Positions 43,296-51,965 of a DNA stretch of 64,000 nt are shown one piece after another (the stretch's first letter is position 1; each line of letters starts with the position of its first letter). Location of the stretch: NCBI RefSeq assembly GCF_015351245.1, contig NZ_JADKSO010000002.1, positions 124,001 through 188,000 of the forward strand, read 5' to 3'. The stretch comes from Rathayibacter sp. VKM Ac-2879. GTDB lineage: Bacteria > Actinomycetota > Actinomycetes > Actinomycetales > Microbacteriaceae. Position numbers and translations under genes: made by a program. The notes under the pieces were generated by a model. It made no database searches, was not told the DNA's origin, and worked only from the letters and a program-made list of their open reading frames with translations.

Positions 43296-45724
43296 GCCGC
43301 GTCCGGCCCCACGACCTCCGTCTGCTGCCGGCTGCACTCGCCGGATGGGCGGCCGCATGGCTCGCGGGGCTGGTGCCGGTCTCCACCGCTCTAGAGACCG
43401 GTGGCCTGCTCTGCGGCGCAGCCTGGGCGTTCGTCACGGCCGGGGGAGCGTCCGTGCTGCTGCTCCGAGGTCGACGGGCGGCCAGCGTCATGGGTGCTGC
43501 GCTCGTGGCGACCGCCGTCGCGGCACTCGCGCTCACCTCCGTCGTCGTCTCGGCTCCTCAGCGACATCCGTCCGTGCTGCGCGACGCCGTCGCGCACCGC
43601 GCCGAGATGCCGGTCACGGTGCGCGTCGACTCGGGCGCTCGCCCGCTCGCGACCGGGGGAGTCTGGTTCGACGGCACCGCTCTGAGCATCGGCGACGAGT
43701 CGGCGGCCGCACCCGTGCGCGTCCTGCTGGCTGAGCCGGGTGGACGCCTCCCGGTCGCGTCCGCTGTCGTGCTCGAGGCCCGCGCGGGGCCGAGAGAAGG
43801 CGCCGTCGGCGAGGCGACGCTGCTGACGGCATCGACCGTGCTCGAGCGCCACGCTCCGGAGGGTCCGGCCGCCGTGGCCGAGCTGCTCCGGTCTCGTTTC
43901 CTCGAGCGCGCGGCGTCCGTAGGAGGCGACGTCGCGGGCCTGCTGCCCGGCCTCGCCACCGGCGACACCTCGGCGCTCGACGGAGGGCTTGAGGAGGACA
44001 TGCGCACCGCGTCCCTCACCCACCTCACTGCGGTCTCGGGTGCGAACTGCGCCGTCGTCGTGGTGGCGGGCTGGATCGTCGCGGCGCTACTGGGCGCAGG
44101 GAGACGCCTCCGGACGCTCGCGGCTCTCGGCGCCCTCGCCGCCTTCGTGGTGCTGGTCACCCCCGAGCCGAGCGTCGTCCGCGCTGCTGCTATGGCGACG
44201 GTCGTGCTGCTCGCGCGGTTGGGGAGACGCTCAGGGGCGGCAGTGCCGGCGCTGCTCGCGAGCGTCATCGTGCTCGTGGTCGCCGATCCCGCCATCGCGG
44301 GACGGCTGGGGTTCGTCCTGTCGGTCCTCGCGACCGCCGGACTCCTCCTGCTCGCCGAGCCGATCGCGTCACGCCTCGGCCAGGTCCTGCCGCGGAGTCT
44401 GGCACTCGTGCTCGCGGTGCCGACGGCAGCACAGCTGGCATGCCAACCCGTCCTGCTCCTCGTCGATCCCTCTCTTCCCGTCTACGGGGTGCTCGCGAAT
44501 CTGCTGGCCGAGCCGGCCGCGCCGGCCGCCACGGGGCTCGGGCTCATCGGCTGCCTCCTGGCACCCTGGTGGCCGGCCGGCGCCGATATCGCCGTCCGCC
44601 TGGCCGCCGTTCCCGCGTGGTGGATCGCGTCCATCGCGCGCGCCGTCGCCTCCTGGCCCTCACCGCGCCTCGCGTGGCTCCCGGGAGTCGGGGGCGCGCT
44701 CGCACTGGCCGTCCTGACGCTCCTCGTCCTGGCACTGCTCACTCGGTCCGCGCGCCTGTCGCGGTTGCGTCGGGTCGTCGCCGTCGGGCTGGCGTGCCTA
44801 GTGGCGGCCGGGGGAGGGGCGGCGACCGTGACACCGCTCGCGCGCGCGGCCTCCGTGCCCGACGGATGGCGCATCGCGATGTGCGATGTCGGGCAGGGCG
44901 ACGCGATCCTCCTCCGCGGTGACGCGGGCGTCCTCCTGGTCGACACGGGCCCCCAGCCGGCGCTGCTCGACTCCTGCCTGCGACTCGTGGGCGTCGACCG
45001 GGTGGCGCTGCTGGTGCTCACGCACTACGACCTCGACCACGTGGGAGGCCTCGACGCCGTGCTCGGACGCGCGGACGCGGCACTGGTCGGGCCTGTGGCC
45101 GGCCCTGACGACGAGCGTGATCGTCTCGCGCTGAGCCGAGCCGGCGCGACCGTGAGGGAGGCCGCCCGCGGTGACAGCGGTGCACTCGGTTCCCTGCGGT
45201 GGCGTGTCGAGTGGCCCGAGCGGGGCTCCGCCCTGCGGGGCAACGAGGCGAGCGTGACCCTCCGGGTCGACATCGGCCCTGATTCCGGCGGTGGTCCGCT
45301 CGCGGTGGCGCTGCTCGGCGATCTCGGCGCGGAGGAGCAGGGCCGCGTCGCACGCCTCCCGATCGGTCGGGTGGATGTGGTGAAGGTCGCACACCACGGG
45401 TCAGCCGATCAGTCGCCCGCCCTCTACGACGCGCTCGGGGCCGGCGTCGGACTGGTGTCGGTGGGAGCCGAGAACGACTACGGACATCCGAACCCGTCGA
45501 CGCTCGCGCTCCTCGCCGAGCGCGGCGTCCAGCCGCTGAGGTCGGACGTCGAGGGTACGGTCGTCCTGGCGTCCCGGAGCGAGGGAGTCATTGTGTGGAC
45601 CAGCGGTCCGGGCGCGGCATCGAGCTCCTCCGGCCGACGCAGGCAGACCGTAGGGTTGTCGAGGCCCGGATCGGCGGGGTACGGAGGGACGAGTGCATGG
45701 CAGGACGATCTCCCGCGCGCGTGA
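43292..45724 (+). CDS. comEC: ComEC/Rec2 family DNA uptake channel protein
   Basis: 810 residues. N-terminal hydrophobic region, competence domain with about ten helices (TAVSGANCAVVVVAG), and a C-terminal metallo-beta-lactamase-like domain (CDVGQGDAILLRGD, HYDLDHVGGLDAVLG, VKVAHHGSADQS). Carries single-stranded DNA through the membrane, the MBL domain probably degrading the other strand. GTG start overlaps comEA. The last 28 bases overlap holA, so the operon continues. Confidence 0.92.
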   Translation: MSRVRPHDLRLLPAALAGWAAAWLAGLVPVSTALETGGLLCGAAWAFVTAGGASVLLLRGRRAASVMGAALVATAVAALALTSVVVSAPQRHPSVLRDAVAHRAEMPVTVRVDSGARPLATGGVWFDGTALSIGDESAAAPVRVLLAEPGGRLPVASAVVLEARAGPREGAVGEATLLTASTVLERHAPEGPAAVAELLRSRFLERAASVGGDVAGLLPGLATGDTSALDGGLEEDMRTASLTHLTAVSGANCAVVVVAGWIVAALLGAGRRLRTLAALGALAAFVVLVTPEPSVVRAAAMATVVLLARLGRRSGAAVPALLASVIVLVVADPAIAGRLGFVLSVLATAGLLLLAEPIASRLGQVLPRSLALVLAVPTAAQLACQPVLLLVDPSLPVYGVLANLLAEPAAPAATGLGLIGCLLAPWWPAGADIAVRLAAVPAWWIASIARAVASWPSPRLAWLPGVGGALALAVLTLLVLALLTRSARLSRLRRVVAVGLACLVAAGGGAATVTPLARAASVPDGWRIAMCDVGQGDAILLRGDAGVLLVDTGPQPALLDSCLRLVGVDRVALLVLTHYDLDHVGGLDAVLGRADAALVGPVAGPDDERDRLALSRAGATVREAARGDSGALGSLRWRVEWPERGSALRGNEASVTLRVDIGPDSGGGPLAVALLGDLGAEEQGRVARLPIGRVDVVKVAHHGSADQSPALYDALGAGVGLVSVGAENDYGHPNPSTLALLAERGVQPLRSDVEGTVVLASRSEGVIVWTSGPGAASSSSGRRRQTVGLSRPGSAGYGGTSAWQDDLPRA

Positions 45725-46725
45725 AGGCGGCGCCCTCGAAGGCTGCGATCCCGCAGCTGGCCTGGAATGAAGCGCGCCCCGCCCCCGTCGTGCTGGTCAC
45801 CGGGCCGGAGCAGTTCCTCGCCGACCGTGCCCTGCGGTTCCTGCGCGAGTTCCTTCGCGCCGAAGACCCGAGCCTCGAGGTGAGCGACATCGACGCGGGG
45901 GCCTACGCTCCGGGCGAGCTGCTCACACTCGCGAGCCCCTCGCTGTTCGATGAGCCGCGGCTGCTCCGCGTGTCGAATGTCGAGAAGTGCACCGACGCGT
46001 TCCTCCTCGAGGCACTCGACTACCTCGCCTCGCCCGCCGAGGGGGCGACCCTGGTGCTCCGTCACGGCGGTGGGAACCGCGGCAAGAAGCTCCTCGACGC
46101 GATCCGATCGGGAACCGGCGGAGGGATCGAGATCGTCTGCGCCGAGCTCAAGCGCGAGAGCGACAAGGTCGACTTCGCCGTCGCCGAGTTCCGCACGGCG
46201 GGGCGGACGGCGACGACCGGCGCTGTCCGCGCCCTCGTCTCGGCTTTCTCCGACGACCTCGACGAGCTCGCCTCGGCGTGCCAGCAGTTGCTCTCCGACG
46301 TCACCGGCGAGATCACGGAGGCGACCGTCGCGAAGTACTACGGCGGTCGCGTCGAGACCACGGCCTTCACCGTCGCCGACTCTGCCATCGCGGGGCGGCA
46401 CGGGGAGGCGCTGCTCGGCCTGCGTCACGCGCTCGCCTCGGGCGCCGATCCCGTCCCCCTCGTCGCGGCGTTCGCCAGCAAACTGCGGACGATGGCGAAA
46501 GTAGCCGGTTCGCGCGAGGGCTCGGGCCAGATCGCCTCCCGACTGGGCCTTGCGCCGTGGCAGGTCGACCGCGCGCGCCGCGACCTCCAGGGTTGGACGG
46601 GCGAGGGCCTCGGCGCCGCGATCCTCACGGTCGCCGACGCCGACGCCAACGTGAAGGGCGCCGCGCGCGACCCGGTCTACGCCCTCGAGCGCATGGTCTC
46701 CGTCGTCTCTGCGCGGGGTCTCTGA
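45697..46725 (+). CDS. holA: DNA polymerase III delta subunit
   Basis: 342 residues; clamp-loader subunit that opens the beta clamp. Shows the degenerate AAA+ fold of HolA: VLVTGPEQFLADRALRFLRE at the N-terminus, LFDEPRLLRVSNVEKC, and the C-terminal collar segment around HALASGADPVPLVAAFASKLRTMAK. The ATG at 45697 lies inside the end of comEC. comEA-comEC-holA-rpsT order is widely conserved. Confidence 0.92.
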   Translation: MAGRSPARVKAAPSKAAIPQLAWNEARPAPVVLVTGPEQFLADRALRFLREFLRAEDPSLEVSDIDAGAYAPGELLTLASPSLFDEPRLLRVSNVEKCTDAFLLEALDYLASPAEGATLVLRHGGGNRGKKLLDAIRSGTGGGIEIVCAELKRESDKVDFAVAEFRTAGRTATTGAVRALVSAFSDDLDELASACQQLLSDVTGEITEATVAKYYGGRVETTAFTVADSAIAGRHGEALLGLRHALASGADPVPLVAAFASKLRTMAKVAGSREGSGQIASRLGLAPWQVDRARRDLQGWTGEGLGAAILTVADADANVKGAARDPVYALERMVSVVSARGL

Positions 46726-46782
46726 TCGCCGCTAACGACGAAGGGCCCCGCGAGAAGCGGGACCCTTCGTCGTTAGCGGCGA
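46726..46782. terminator. Bidirectional terminator between holA and rpsT
   Basis: Arms 46726-46751 and 46757-46782 are complementary at 25 of 26 positions around a GAGAA loop. The left arm starts at the base after the holA stop and the right arm ends 11 bases before the rpsT stop, so it serves both convergent genes. Confidence 0.85.
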
Positions 46783-46793
46783 GAGGCGGCGGT

Positions 46794-47054
46794 TCAGAGC
46801 GCCGCGACCTGCTTCGCGATGGCCGACTTGCGGTTCGCGGCCTGGTTCTTGTGGATGACGCCCTTGCTGGCGGCCTTGTCGAGCTTCTTCGCGGCGAAGG
46901 CGAGGGCGGTGCCCGCCTTCTCGGTGTCGCCCGCGGCGATGGCAGTGTGCACGGAGCGGATGGCGGTCTTGAGCTCGCTCTTGACGGCCTTGTTGCGCTC
47001 GTTCGCCTTCTTGTTGGTGAGGTTGCGCTTGATCTGCGACTTGATGTTTGCCAC
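46794..47054 (-). CDS. rpsT: 30S ribosomal protein S20
   Basis: 86 residues, very Lys/Ala-rich, three-helix bundle protein binding 16S r[25 protein letters not shown] is the family N-terminus, and [18 protein letters not shown] the C-terminus. GTG start with GAAGGT upstream. A promoter 154-182 bases upstream implies a leader of about 147 nucleotides; S20 is autoregulated at translation in some bacteria. Confidence 0.96.
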   Translation of the reverse strand: MANIKSQIKRNLTNKKANERNKAVKSELKTAIRSVHTAIAAGDTEKAGTALAFAAKKLDKAASKGVIHKNQAANRKSAIAKQVAAL

Positions 47055-47207
47055 GTGGATTACCTTCTTCTCGGATGTGTGTGCAGCCGGCTACTCGACG
47101 GAGTGCCCCTTCCGGCGGCGAGATTTCGCCGTCCCGGTGCGACTGGAGGTCGCCGGCTTCTGATCACTCCGTCCACGTACCGGTGGCGGAGCGCAAGCCA
47201 ACAAGGA

Positions 47208-47236
47208 ACTTTAGCGCACCCGCCGCCCCCCTTCAA
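47208..47236 (-). promoter_or_regulatory. rpsT promoter
   Basis: On the minus strand, TTGAAG (47236-47231), a 17-base spacer and TAAAGT (47213-47208). This is the best -35/-10 pair in the window and has optimal spacing. The predicted start is near 47201. Confidence 0.65.
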
Positions 47237-47263
47237 CCGCGCTCCACCCTCTCCCGCCCTCCT

Positions 47264-47293
47264 CCCCACCCGCCCCCACCCCCTCCCCACCCC
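47264..47293 (-). other. G-quadruplex motif upstream of the rpsT promoter
   Basis: Read on the minus strand, six runs of 3-5 G are each separated by a single base. That meets and exceeds the classical four-run definition with minimal loops. It ends 28 bases upstream of the rpsT -35 and touches the inverted repeat on its other side. Confidence 0.55.
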
Positions 47294-47355
47294 GCGAGAT
47301 GCCACTTATGAGCGCGACACGCCGACGGAGCTGCGCACAAGTGGCATCTCGCGGG
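47291..47355. repeat. 17-bp inverted repeat (possible dispersed palindromic element)
   Basis: CCCGCGAGATGCCACTT (47291-47307) and its exact complement (47339-47355) flank 31 bases. There is no T-run, and it lies between divergent genes, so it is not an obvious terminator. No second copy was noticed in the window. Confidence 0.5.
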
Positions 47356-47458
47356 CGGGCGGGCGGGTGGCCGGCCAGCGCAGGGGGGGTGGGGTCGAGC
47401 CGAGGCGCGCCGAAGACCTCGAGCTGTGGCCGGGCCGGGCCCCCGCCGCCCGGCGTGG

Positions 47459-47464
47459 GACAAT
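47459..47464 (+). promoter_or_regulatory. Possible -10 of lepA
   Basis: GACAAT, nine bases before the ATG at 47474, giving a leaderless or very short leader. No Shine-Dalgarno sequence is seen before the ATG. Confidence 0.35.
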
Positions 47465-47473
47465 GGCCTCACG

Positions 47474-49324
47474 ATGTCTCCACGTGCACTCACCGGGCTC
47501 GAGCCCGCCGCGACCGATCCGGCGTCCATCCGCAACTTCTGCATCATCGCCCACATCGATCACGGCAAGTCCACTCTCGCCGATCGCATGCTCGGCATCA
47601 CGGGTGTGGTCGAGGATCGGGCGATGCGGGCGCAGTACCTCGATCGGATGGACATCGAGCGTGAGCGCGGCATCACCATCAAGTCGCAGGCCGTGCGCAT
47701 GCCGTGGGAGCGCGGGGGCCGCACCTTCGCCCTCAACATGATCGACACTCCCGGCCACGTCGACTTCTCCTACGAGGTCAGCCGCTCGCTCGCCGCGTGC
47801 GAGGGCGCGATCCTCCTCGTCGACGCCGCGCAAGGCATCGAGGCGCAGACGCTGGCCAACCTGTACCTGGCGCTCGAGAACGACCTCACGATCATCCCCG
47901 TGCTCAACAAGATCGACCTGCCCGCAGCGGACCCCGAGAAATACTCCAAAGAGCTCGCGAGTCTCATCGGAGGCGATGCCGATGACGTGCTCCGCGTGTC
48001 CGGCAAGACCGGCGTCGGAGTCGAGGCCCTCCTCGACCGCGTGACCGAGCTCATTCCCGCGCCCCGAGGAGAGAAGGACGCGCCCGCCCGCGCGATGATC
48101 TTCGACTCCGTCTACGACTCCTATCGCGGAGTCGTCACCTACGTGCGCATGATCGACGGCCAGCTCTCGCCCCGCGAGAAGATCCAGATGATGTCGACGC
48201 GCGCGACGCACGAGATCCTCGAGATCGGCGTCTCGAGTCCGGAACCGACCGCGACTAAGGGTCTCGGAGTCGGTGAGGTCGGTTACCTCATCACCGGCGT
48301 CAAAGACGTGCGCCAGTCGAAGGTGGGCGACACAGTCACGACGGCAGCGAAGCCCGCGACGGAGTCGCTGCCCGGCTACACCGAGCCGCTCCCGATGGTC
48401 TTCTCCGGCCTGTACCCGATCGACGGCAGCGATTATCCCGACCTTCGCGAGGCTCTCGACAAGCTCAAGCTCTCGGACGCTGCGCTCGTCTACGAGCCCG
48501 AGACCTCCGTCGCCCTCGGCTTCGGGTTCCGCTGCGGCTTCCTGGGGCTCCTGCATCTCGAGATCATCACCGAGCGCCTCCAGCGCGAGTTCGGCCTCGA
48601 CCTCATCACCACCGCCCCGTCGGTCATCTACGAGGTGACGACAGAGGACAAGAAGACGGTCACAGTCACCAACCCGAGCGAGTTTCCCGGCGGCAAGATC
48701 GCGACGGTCACGGAGCCGATCGTCAGGGCAGCGATCCTCGCGCCCAAGGACTACGTCGGAACGATCATGGAGCTGTGCCAGAGCCGTCGTGGCACGCTGA
48801 TCGGCATGGAGTACCTCGGCGAGGACCGTGTCGAGATCCGCTACCACATGCCCCTCGGCGAGATCGTCTTCGACTTCTTCGACAACCTCAAGTCGAAGAC
48901 CGCCGGCTACGCCTCCCTCGACTATGAGCCTGCCGGGTCGCAAGAGGCCGACCTCGTGAAGGTCGACATCCTCCTCCAGGGCGAGCAGGTCGACGCGTTC
49001 AGCGCGATTGTGCACCGCGAGAAGGCGTATGCGTACGGTGTGCTGATGACGGGCCGTCTGCGCAAGCTCATCCCACGCCAGCAGTTCGAGGTGCCGATCC
49101 AGGCCGCGATCGGCGCCCGCATCATTGCCCGCGAGTCGATCAGCGCGATGCGCAAGGACGTCCTCGCCAAGTGTTACGGCGGCGACATCACCCGCAAGCG
49201 CAAGCTCCTCGAGAAGCAGAAGGAGGGCAAGAAGCGCATGAAGATGGTCGGCCGCGTCGAGGTTCCCCAGGAGGCGTTCATTGCCGCGCTGAGCGGCGAC
49301 GTCGAGACGAAGGACAAGAAGTGA
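47474..49324 (+). CDS. lepA: Elongation factor 4 (LepA)
   Basis: 616 residues, ribosome-associated GTPase thought to help 30S biogenesis or back-translocation. G1 [10 protein letters not shown]3 DTPGHVDF, G4 NKIDLP; EF-G-like domains follow, and the LepA-specific C-terminal domain includes [19 protein letters not shown]. The ATG at 47474 (MSPRALTG) is chosen. Stop overlaps the DUF1990 gene (GTGA). Confidence 0.96.
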   Translation: MSPRALTGLEPAATDPASIRNFCIIAHIDHGKSTLADRMLGITGVVEDRAMRAQYLDRMDIERERGITIKSQAVRMPWERGGRTFALNMIDTPGHVDFSYEVSRSLAACEGAILLVDAAQGIEAQTLANLYLALENDLTIIPVLNKIDLPAADPEKYSKELASLIGGDADDVLRVSGKTGVGVEALLDRVTELIPAPRGEKDAPARAMIFDSVYDSYRGVVTYVRMIDGQLSPREKIQMMSTRATHEILEIGVSSPEPTATKGLGVGEVGYLITGVKDVRQSKVGDTVTTAAKPATESLPGYTEPLPMVFSGLYPIDGSDYPDLREALDKLKLSDAALVYEPETSVALGFGFRCGFLGLLHLEIITERLQREFGLDLITTAPSVIYEVTTEDKKTVTVTNPSEFPGGKIATVTEPIVRAAILAPKDYVGTIMELCQSRRGTLIGMEYLGEDRVEIRYHMPLGEIVFDFFDNLKSKTAGYASLDYEPAGSQEADLVKVDILLQGEQVDAFSAIVHREKAYAYGVLMTGRLRKLIPRQQFEVPIQAAIGARIIARESISAMRKDVLAKCYGGDITRKRKLLEKQKEGKKRMKMVGRVEVPQEAFIAALSGDVETKDKK

Positions 49325-49974
49325 GCATCCGCCGCTCGAATTTCGAGGGACAGCCGCAGGTCACGTACGCGGCGGTCGGCGGCACTCTCGCTCCCGACCT
49401 GCTCGAATACCCGCCGGACGGCTTCACGGCCGAGCGCTTTGAGGCGCGTCTCGGCTCAGGCGATGAGCGCTTCGCCATCACCACCGCCTCCCTGATGACC
49501 TGGGGCGTGCAGCGGGGCAGCGGCATCGAGGTGACCGAGGTCACGAGCGGCAGCGGAGTGCAGTACACCGGAGTCAATTTCGACTCGGCGGGCACGCCGA
49601 TCGATCTCGCGAGCCGGCCGACGGAGGAGCACTTCGCGCCCGACGGCACCCCCTACATCACCGCGGGTGTCACGGCGGTGCTCAAGGTCGCCCTCTTTGG
49701 GAGGGTCTTCGACGCGCCCGTCCGCGTCGTCTACGTCGTCGACGAGCCCGACCAGGTCGGCTTCGCCTACGGCACTCTCGAGGGGCATCCCGAGAGCGGC
49801 GAGGAGTCGTTCGTCGTCGAGAAGCGCGCCGACGACTCCGTCTGGCTCGTCGTCCGTGTCTTCTCGCGACCCGCCAGCCGCCTCTACCGCATCGGCGCGC
49901 CCGTGCTGCGCGCCGTGCAGAGACGACAGGTCAAGAAGTACCTGCGCGCGCTGCTCCCCGCGCGCGTCAGCTGA
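49321..49974 (+). CDS. DUF1990 family protein
   Basis: 217 residues. The family is recognised from the N-terminal tyrosine-containing VTYAAVGGT, the central [12 protein letters not shown], and the C-terminal EEVSFAVE-like stretch [30 protein letters not shown]. Function unknown; the fold is predicted to be START/SRPBCC-like. It starts within the lepA stop codon and ends one base before hemW, so it is co-transcribed with both. Confidence 0.82.
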   Translation: MSIRRSNFEGQPQVTYAAVGGTLAPDLLEYPPDGFTAERFEARLGSGDERFAITTASLMTWGVQRGSGIEVTEVTSGSGVQYTGVNFDSAGTPIDLASRPTEEHFAPDGTPYITAGVTAVLKVALFGRVFDAPVRVVYVVDEPDQVGFAYGTLEGHPESGEESFVVEKRADDSVWLVVRVFSRPASRLYRIGAPVLRAVQRRQVKKYLRALLPARVS

Positions 49975-49975
49975 C

Positions 49976-51202
49976 GTGGCGAGCGCCCTTCCGCTCGCCG
50001 ACCCGGCCCCGATCGACGGGCTCCTTCCCGCGTCGGTGGCCGAGGGAGCGCAGGGCCGCGACCTCGGCCTCTACGTCCACGTCCCCTTCTGCCGGGTGCG
50101 CTGCGGATACTGCGACTTCAACACCTACACCGCGACGGAGCTGCGCGGCGCCCGCCAGCAGGACTACGCCGACGAGGCGATCGCCGAGATGGCGCTCGGC
50201 GCGAGTGTGCTGGAGCGCTCGGGACTCCCGCGTCGTCCGGCGGCGACGGTGTTCTTCGGAGGCGGCACCCCGACCCTCCTGCCCGCTCACGATCTCGTGC
50301 GGATGCTCGACGGCCTGCGCAGGCACTTCCGTGTGGCCGAGGGCGCGGAGATCACGACGGAGGCGAATCCCGATTCGGTGGACGCCGACTACCTCCACGC
50401 CCTCGCCGACGCGGGCTTCACGCGCGTGAGCGTCGGCATGCAGTCGGCCGTGCCGCACGTGCTGGCGACACTCGAACGCACCCACGATCCCGAGCGCGTG
50501 CCCCTCGTGGTCCAGTGGGCGCGCGAGGCGGGTCTGCAGGTGAGCCTCGACCTCATCTACGGCACGCCGGGGGAGTTGCTCGCCGACTGGCAGCGCTCGC
50601 TCGACGCGGCCCTCTCCTACCGCCCGGATCATCTCTCGGCCTACGCGCTCATCGTCGAGGAGGGGACCAAGCTCGCGCGACAGATCCGTCGCGGCGAGGT
50701 GGCGGCTCCCGACGACGACCTCACCGCGGACATGTACGAGCTCGCCGACGCGCGGCTGGCCGCGGCGGGGTACTCGTGGTACGAGGTGAGCAACTGGGCG
50801 AGCGATGACGCCCACCGCTCGCGCCACAACCTCGCCTACTGGCGGGGCCACGACTGGTGGGGCATCGGCCCGGGCGCGCACAGCCATGTCGGAGGCGTCC
50901 GCTGGTGGAACGTGAAGCACCCGGCCGCGTACGCGCAACGGCTCAGCGAGGGCGTGTCGCCTGCTGCCGGGCGCGAGACGCTCGACTCCGCGACCCGCAG
51001 GCTGGAGGACGTGCTGCTCCGCTCACGCCTCTCTGACGGGCTGCCTCTCGCCGCGATCGACCGGGAGCGGCGGCGCGAGGTGGCGGGGCTCATCGCCGAC
51101 GGCCTCGTCGACGGCGCGGCCGCGATCGCGGGGCGCGTGGTGTTGACGCTGCGCGGGCGCTTGCTCGCGGATGCCGTCGTGCGGCGCCTCACCGAGGGAT
51201 GA
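49976..51202 (+). CDS. hemW: Radical SAM haem chaperone HemW
   Basis: 408 residues. The radical SAM cluster motif is CRVRCGYCDFNTYT: three Cys followed by Phe rather than a fourth Cys, which separates HemW (haem insertion) from the oxidase HemN. Other features are FFGGGTPTLL, EANPDSVDADYL, VSVGMQSAVPHVL and the C-terminal HemN-like domain with GIGPGAHSHVG. The GTG at 49976 lies one base after the DUF1990 stop. lepA-hemW linkage is common in bacteria, and hrcA-dnaJ follow as in many genomes. Confidence 0.93.
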   Translation: MASALPLADPAPIDGLLPASVAEGAQGRDLGLYVHVPFCRVRCGYCDFNTYTATELRGARQQDYADEAIAEMALGASVLERSGLPRRPAATVFFGGGTPTLLPAHDLVRMLDGLRRHFRVAEGAEITTEANPDSVDADYLHALADAGFTRVSVGMQSAVPHVLATLERTHDPERVPLVVQWAREAGLQVSLDLIYGTPGELLADWQRSLDAALSYRPDHLSAYALIVEEGTKLARQIRRGEVAAPDDDLTADMYELADARLAAAGYSWYEVSNWASDDAHRSRHNLAYWRGHDWWGIGPGAHSHVGGVRWWNVKHPAAYAQRLSEGVSPAAGRETLDSATRRLEDVLLRSRLSDGLPLAAIDRERRREVAGLIADGLVDGAAAIAGRVVLTLRGRLLADAVVRRLTEG

Positions 51203-51264
51203 GACACGCCGCGGCTGTTCGATCGGCGCGAACGCCGAGCCGGCAGCCGCGGCGGGGGTGTCTC
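51201..51264. terminator. Terminator hairpin after hemW with GAGACAC/GTGTCTC arms
   Basis: GAGACAC (51201-51207) pairs with GTGTCTC (51258-51264), and CCGCGGCTG (51209-51217) with CAGCCGCGG (51244-51252). The hemW stop reads into the first arm (TGAGACAC). A second stem, GGGGCGC (51267-51273) with GCGCCCC (51286-51292), follows and could serve the minus-strand gene. Confidence 0.6.
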
Positions 51265-51301
51265 GAGGGGCGCCTCCGGTCGGAAGCGCCCCCTCTCCTC
51301 G

Positions 51302-51679
51302 TTACTTGAAGAAGGGGATGCTCAGCGGGTACGTGTAGTACTCGCCGGCGCTCGCGCGCATCGCCGCGATGATCGCGAAGATGATCACGAGGATCGGCAC
51401 CACAAGGAACACGATGAAGCCGATGATGACGAAGCTGAGGATCGTGCCCGCGATGTAGGCGATGAGGGTCGTGAGGTGAAAGTTCAGCGCCGCTTTGGCG
51501 TGAGCCTCGAGGAACGGCCCGCGGCCCTTGAAGACCAAGTACACGATCAGTGAGGGCAGGAAGCTGAAGAAGATCCCCAGCACGTGCGTCACGATCGCCC
51601 AGGTCTTCTCGTCGGCCGGGTTGAGCGGCGCGGCGGGAGCCCCGTAGGCGGGGGGTGGGGGAGGAGGGGTGGCCGACAT
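51302..51679 (-). CDS. DUF4870 domain-containing membrane protein
   Basis: 125 residues. Pro-rich N-terminus, then NPADEKTWAIVTHVLGIF and two long hydrophobic segments (about residues 38-50 and 70-105) with the conserved HAKAALNFHLT between. Typical DUF4870/Tic20-like small membrane protein of unknown function. ACGGAG precedes the ATG. Its promoter (TACCGT at 51747-51742) places another ATG at +1, opening an overlapping frame (see findings). Confidence 0.85.
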   Translation of the reverse strand: MSATPPPPPPAYGAPAAPLNPADEKTWAIVTHVLGIFFSFLPSLIVYLVFKGRGPFLEAHAKAALNFHLTTLIAYIAGTILSFVIIGFIVFLVVPILVIIFAIIAAMRASAGEYYTYPLSIPFFK

Positions 51680-51741
51680 GATGGTCTCCGTTTCCGACGT
51701 CTGCGCCGGGCGTCACCCGTGCGCTCGGCGTCCATCGTGGC

Positions 51742-51747
51742 ACGGTA
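51742..51747 (-). promoter_or_regulatory. -10 element of the DUF4870 gene
   Basis: TACCGT on the minus strand, giving a leader of about 56 bases before the DUF4870 ATG. An out-of-frame ATG lies exactly six bases after the hexamer (51735). Confidence 0.5.
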
Positions 51748-51860
51748 CGCGCTCGCGCACAGCATTTTCGGAGGTTCGACTCGCCGAGTCATCCGGAAGG
51801 AGGAGGGGGCGGCGCCACGCGGATCGCCGCGCAACCCCGCCCGGGGGTGTGGGGCGCGGT

Positions 51861-51866
51861 TATGAT
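51861..51866 (+). promoter_or_regulatory. -10 element of hrcA-dnaJ
   Basis: TATGAT immediately in front of, and sharing one T with, the CIRCE operator. The start would fall inside the operator, as expected for HrcA repression. Confidence 0.65.
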
Positions 51867-51892
51867 TGGCACTCAGAGTTGCGGAGTGCCAG
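51866..51892. promoter_or_regulatory. CIRCE operator (HrcA binding site)
   Basis: TTGGCACTC, nine bases, then GAGTGCCAG. It matches the CIRCE consensus TTAGCACTC-N9-GAGTGCTAA except for one substituted base in the left arm and two in the right. It lies 74 bases upstream of hrcA, indicating autoregulation of hrcA-dnaJ. Confidence 0.9.
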
Positions 51893-51965
51893 GCTCCGCG
51901 AGCGGCCAATGGGCCGCACAGAATCGTGCCGGAGGGCACCCGGAGTCCGGCAGGAGGTCGATCGG

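Larger units (their letters stand above)
47055..47473. other. 419-bp divergent spacer between rpsT and lepA
   Basis: No protein-coding gene is supported. It contains the rpsT leader (47055-about 47201), the rpsT promoter (47208-47236), a C-rich tract forming six G-runs on the minus strand (47264-47293), a 17-bp inverted repeat (47291-47355), an unassigned GC-rich stretch, and a possible lepA -10 (47459-47464). Confidence 0.6.
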
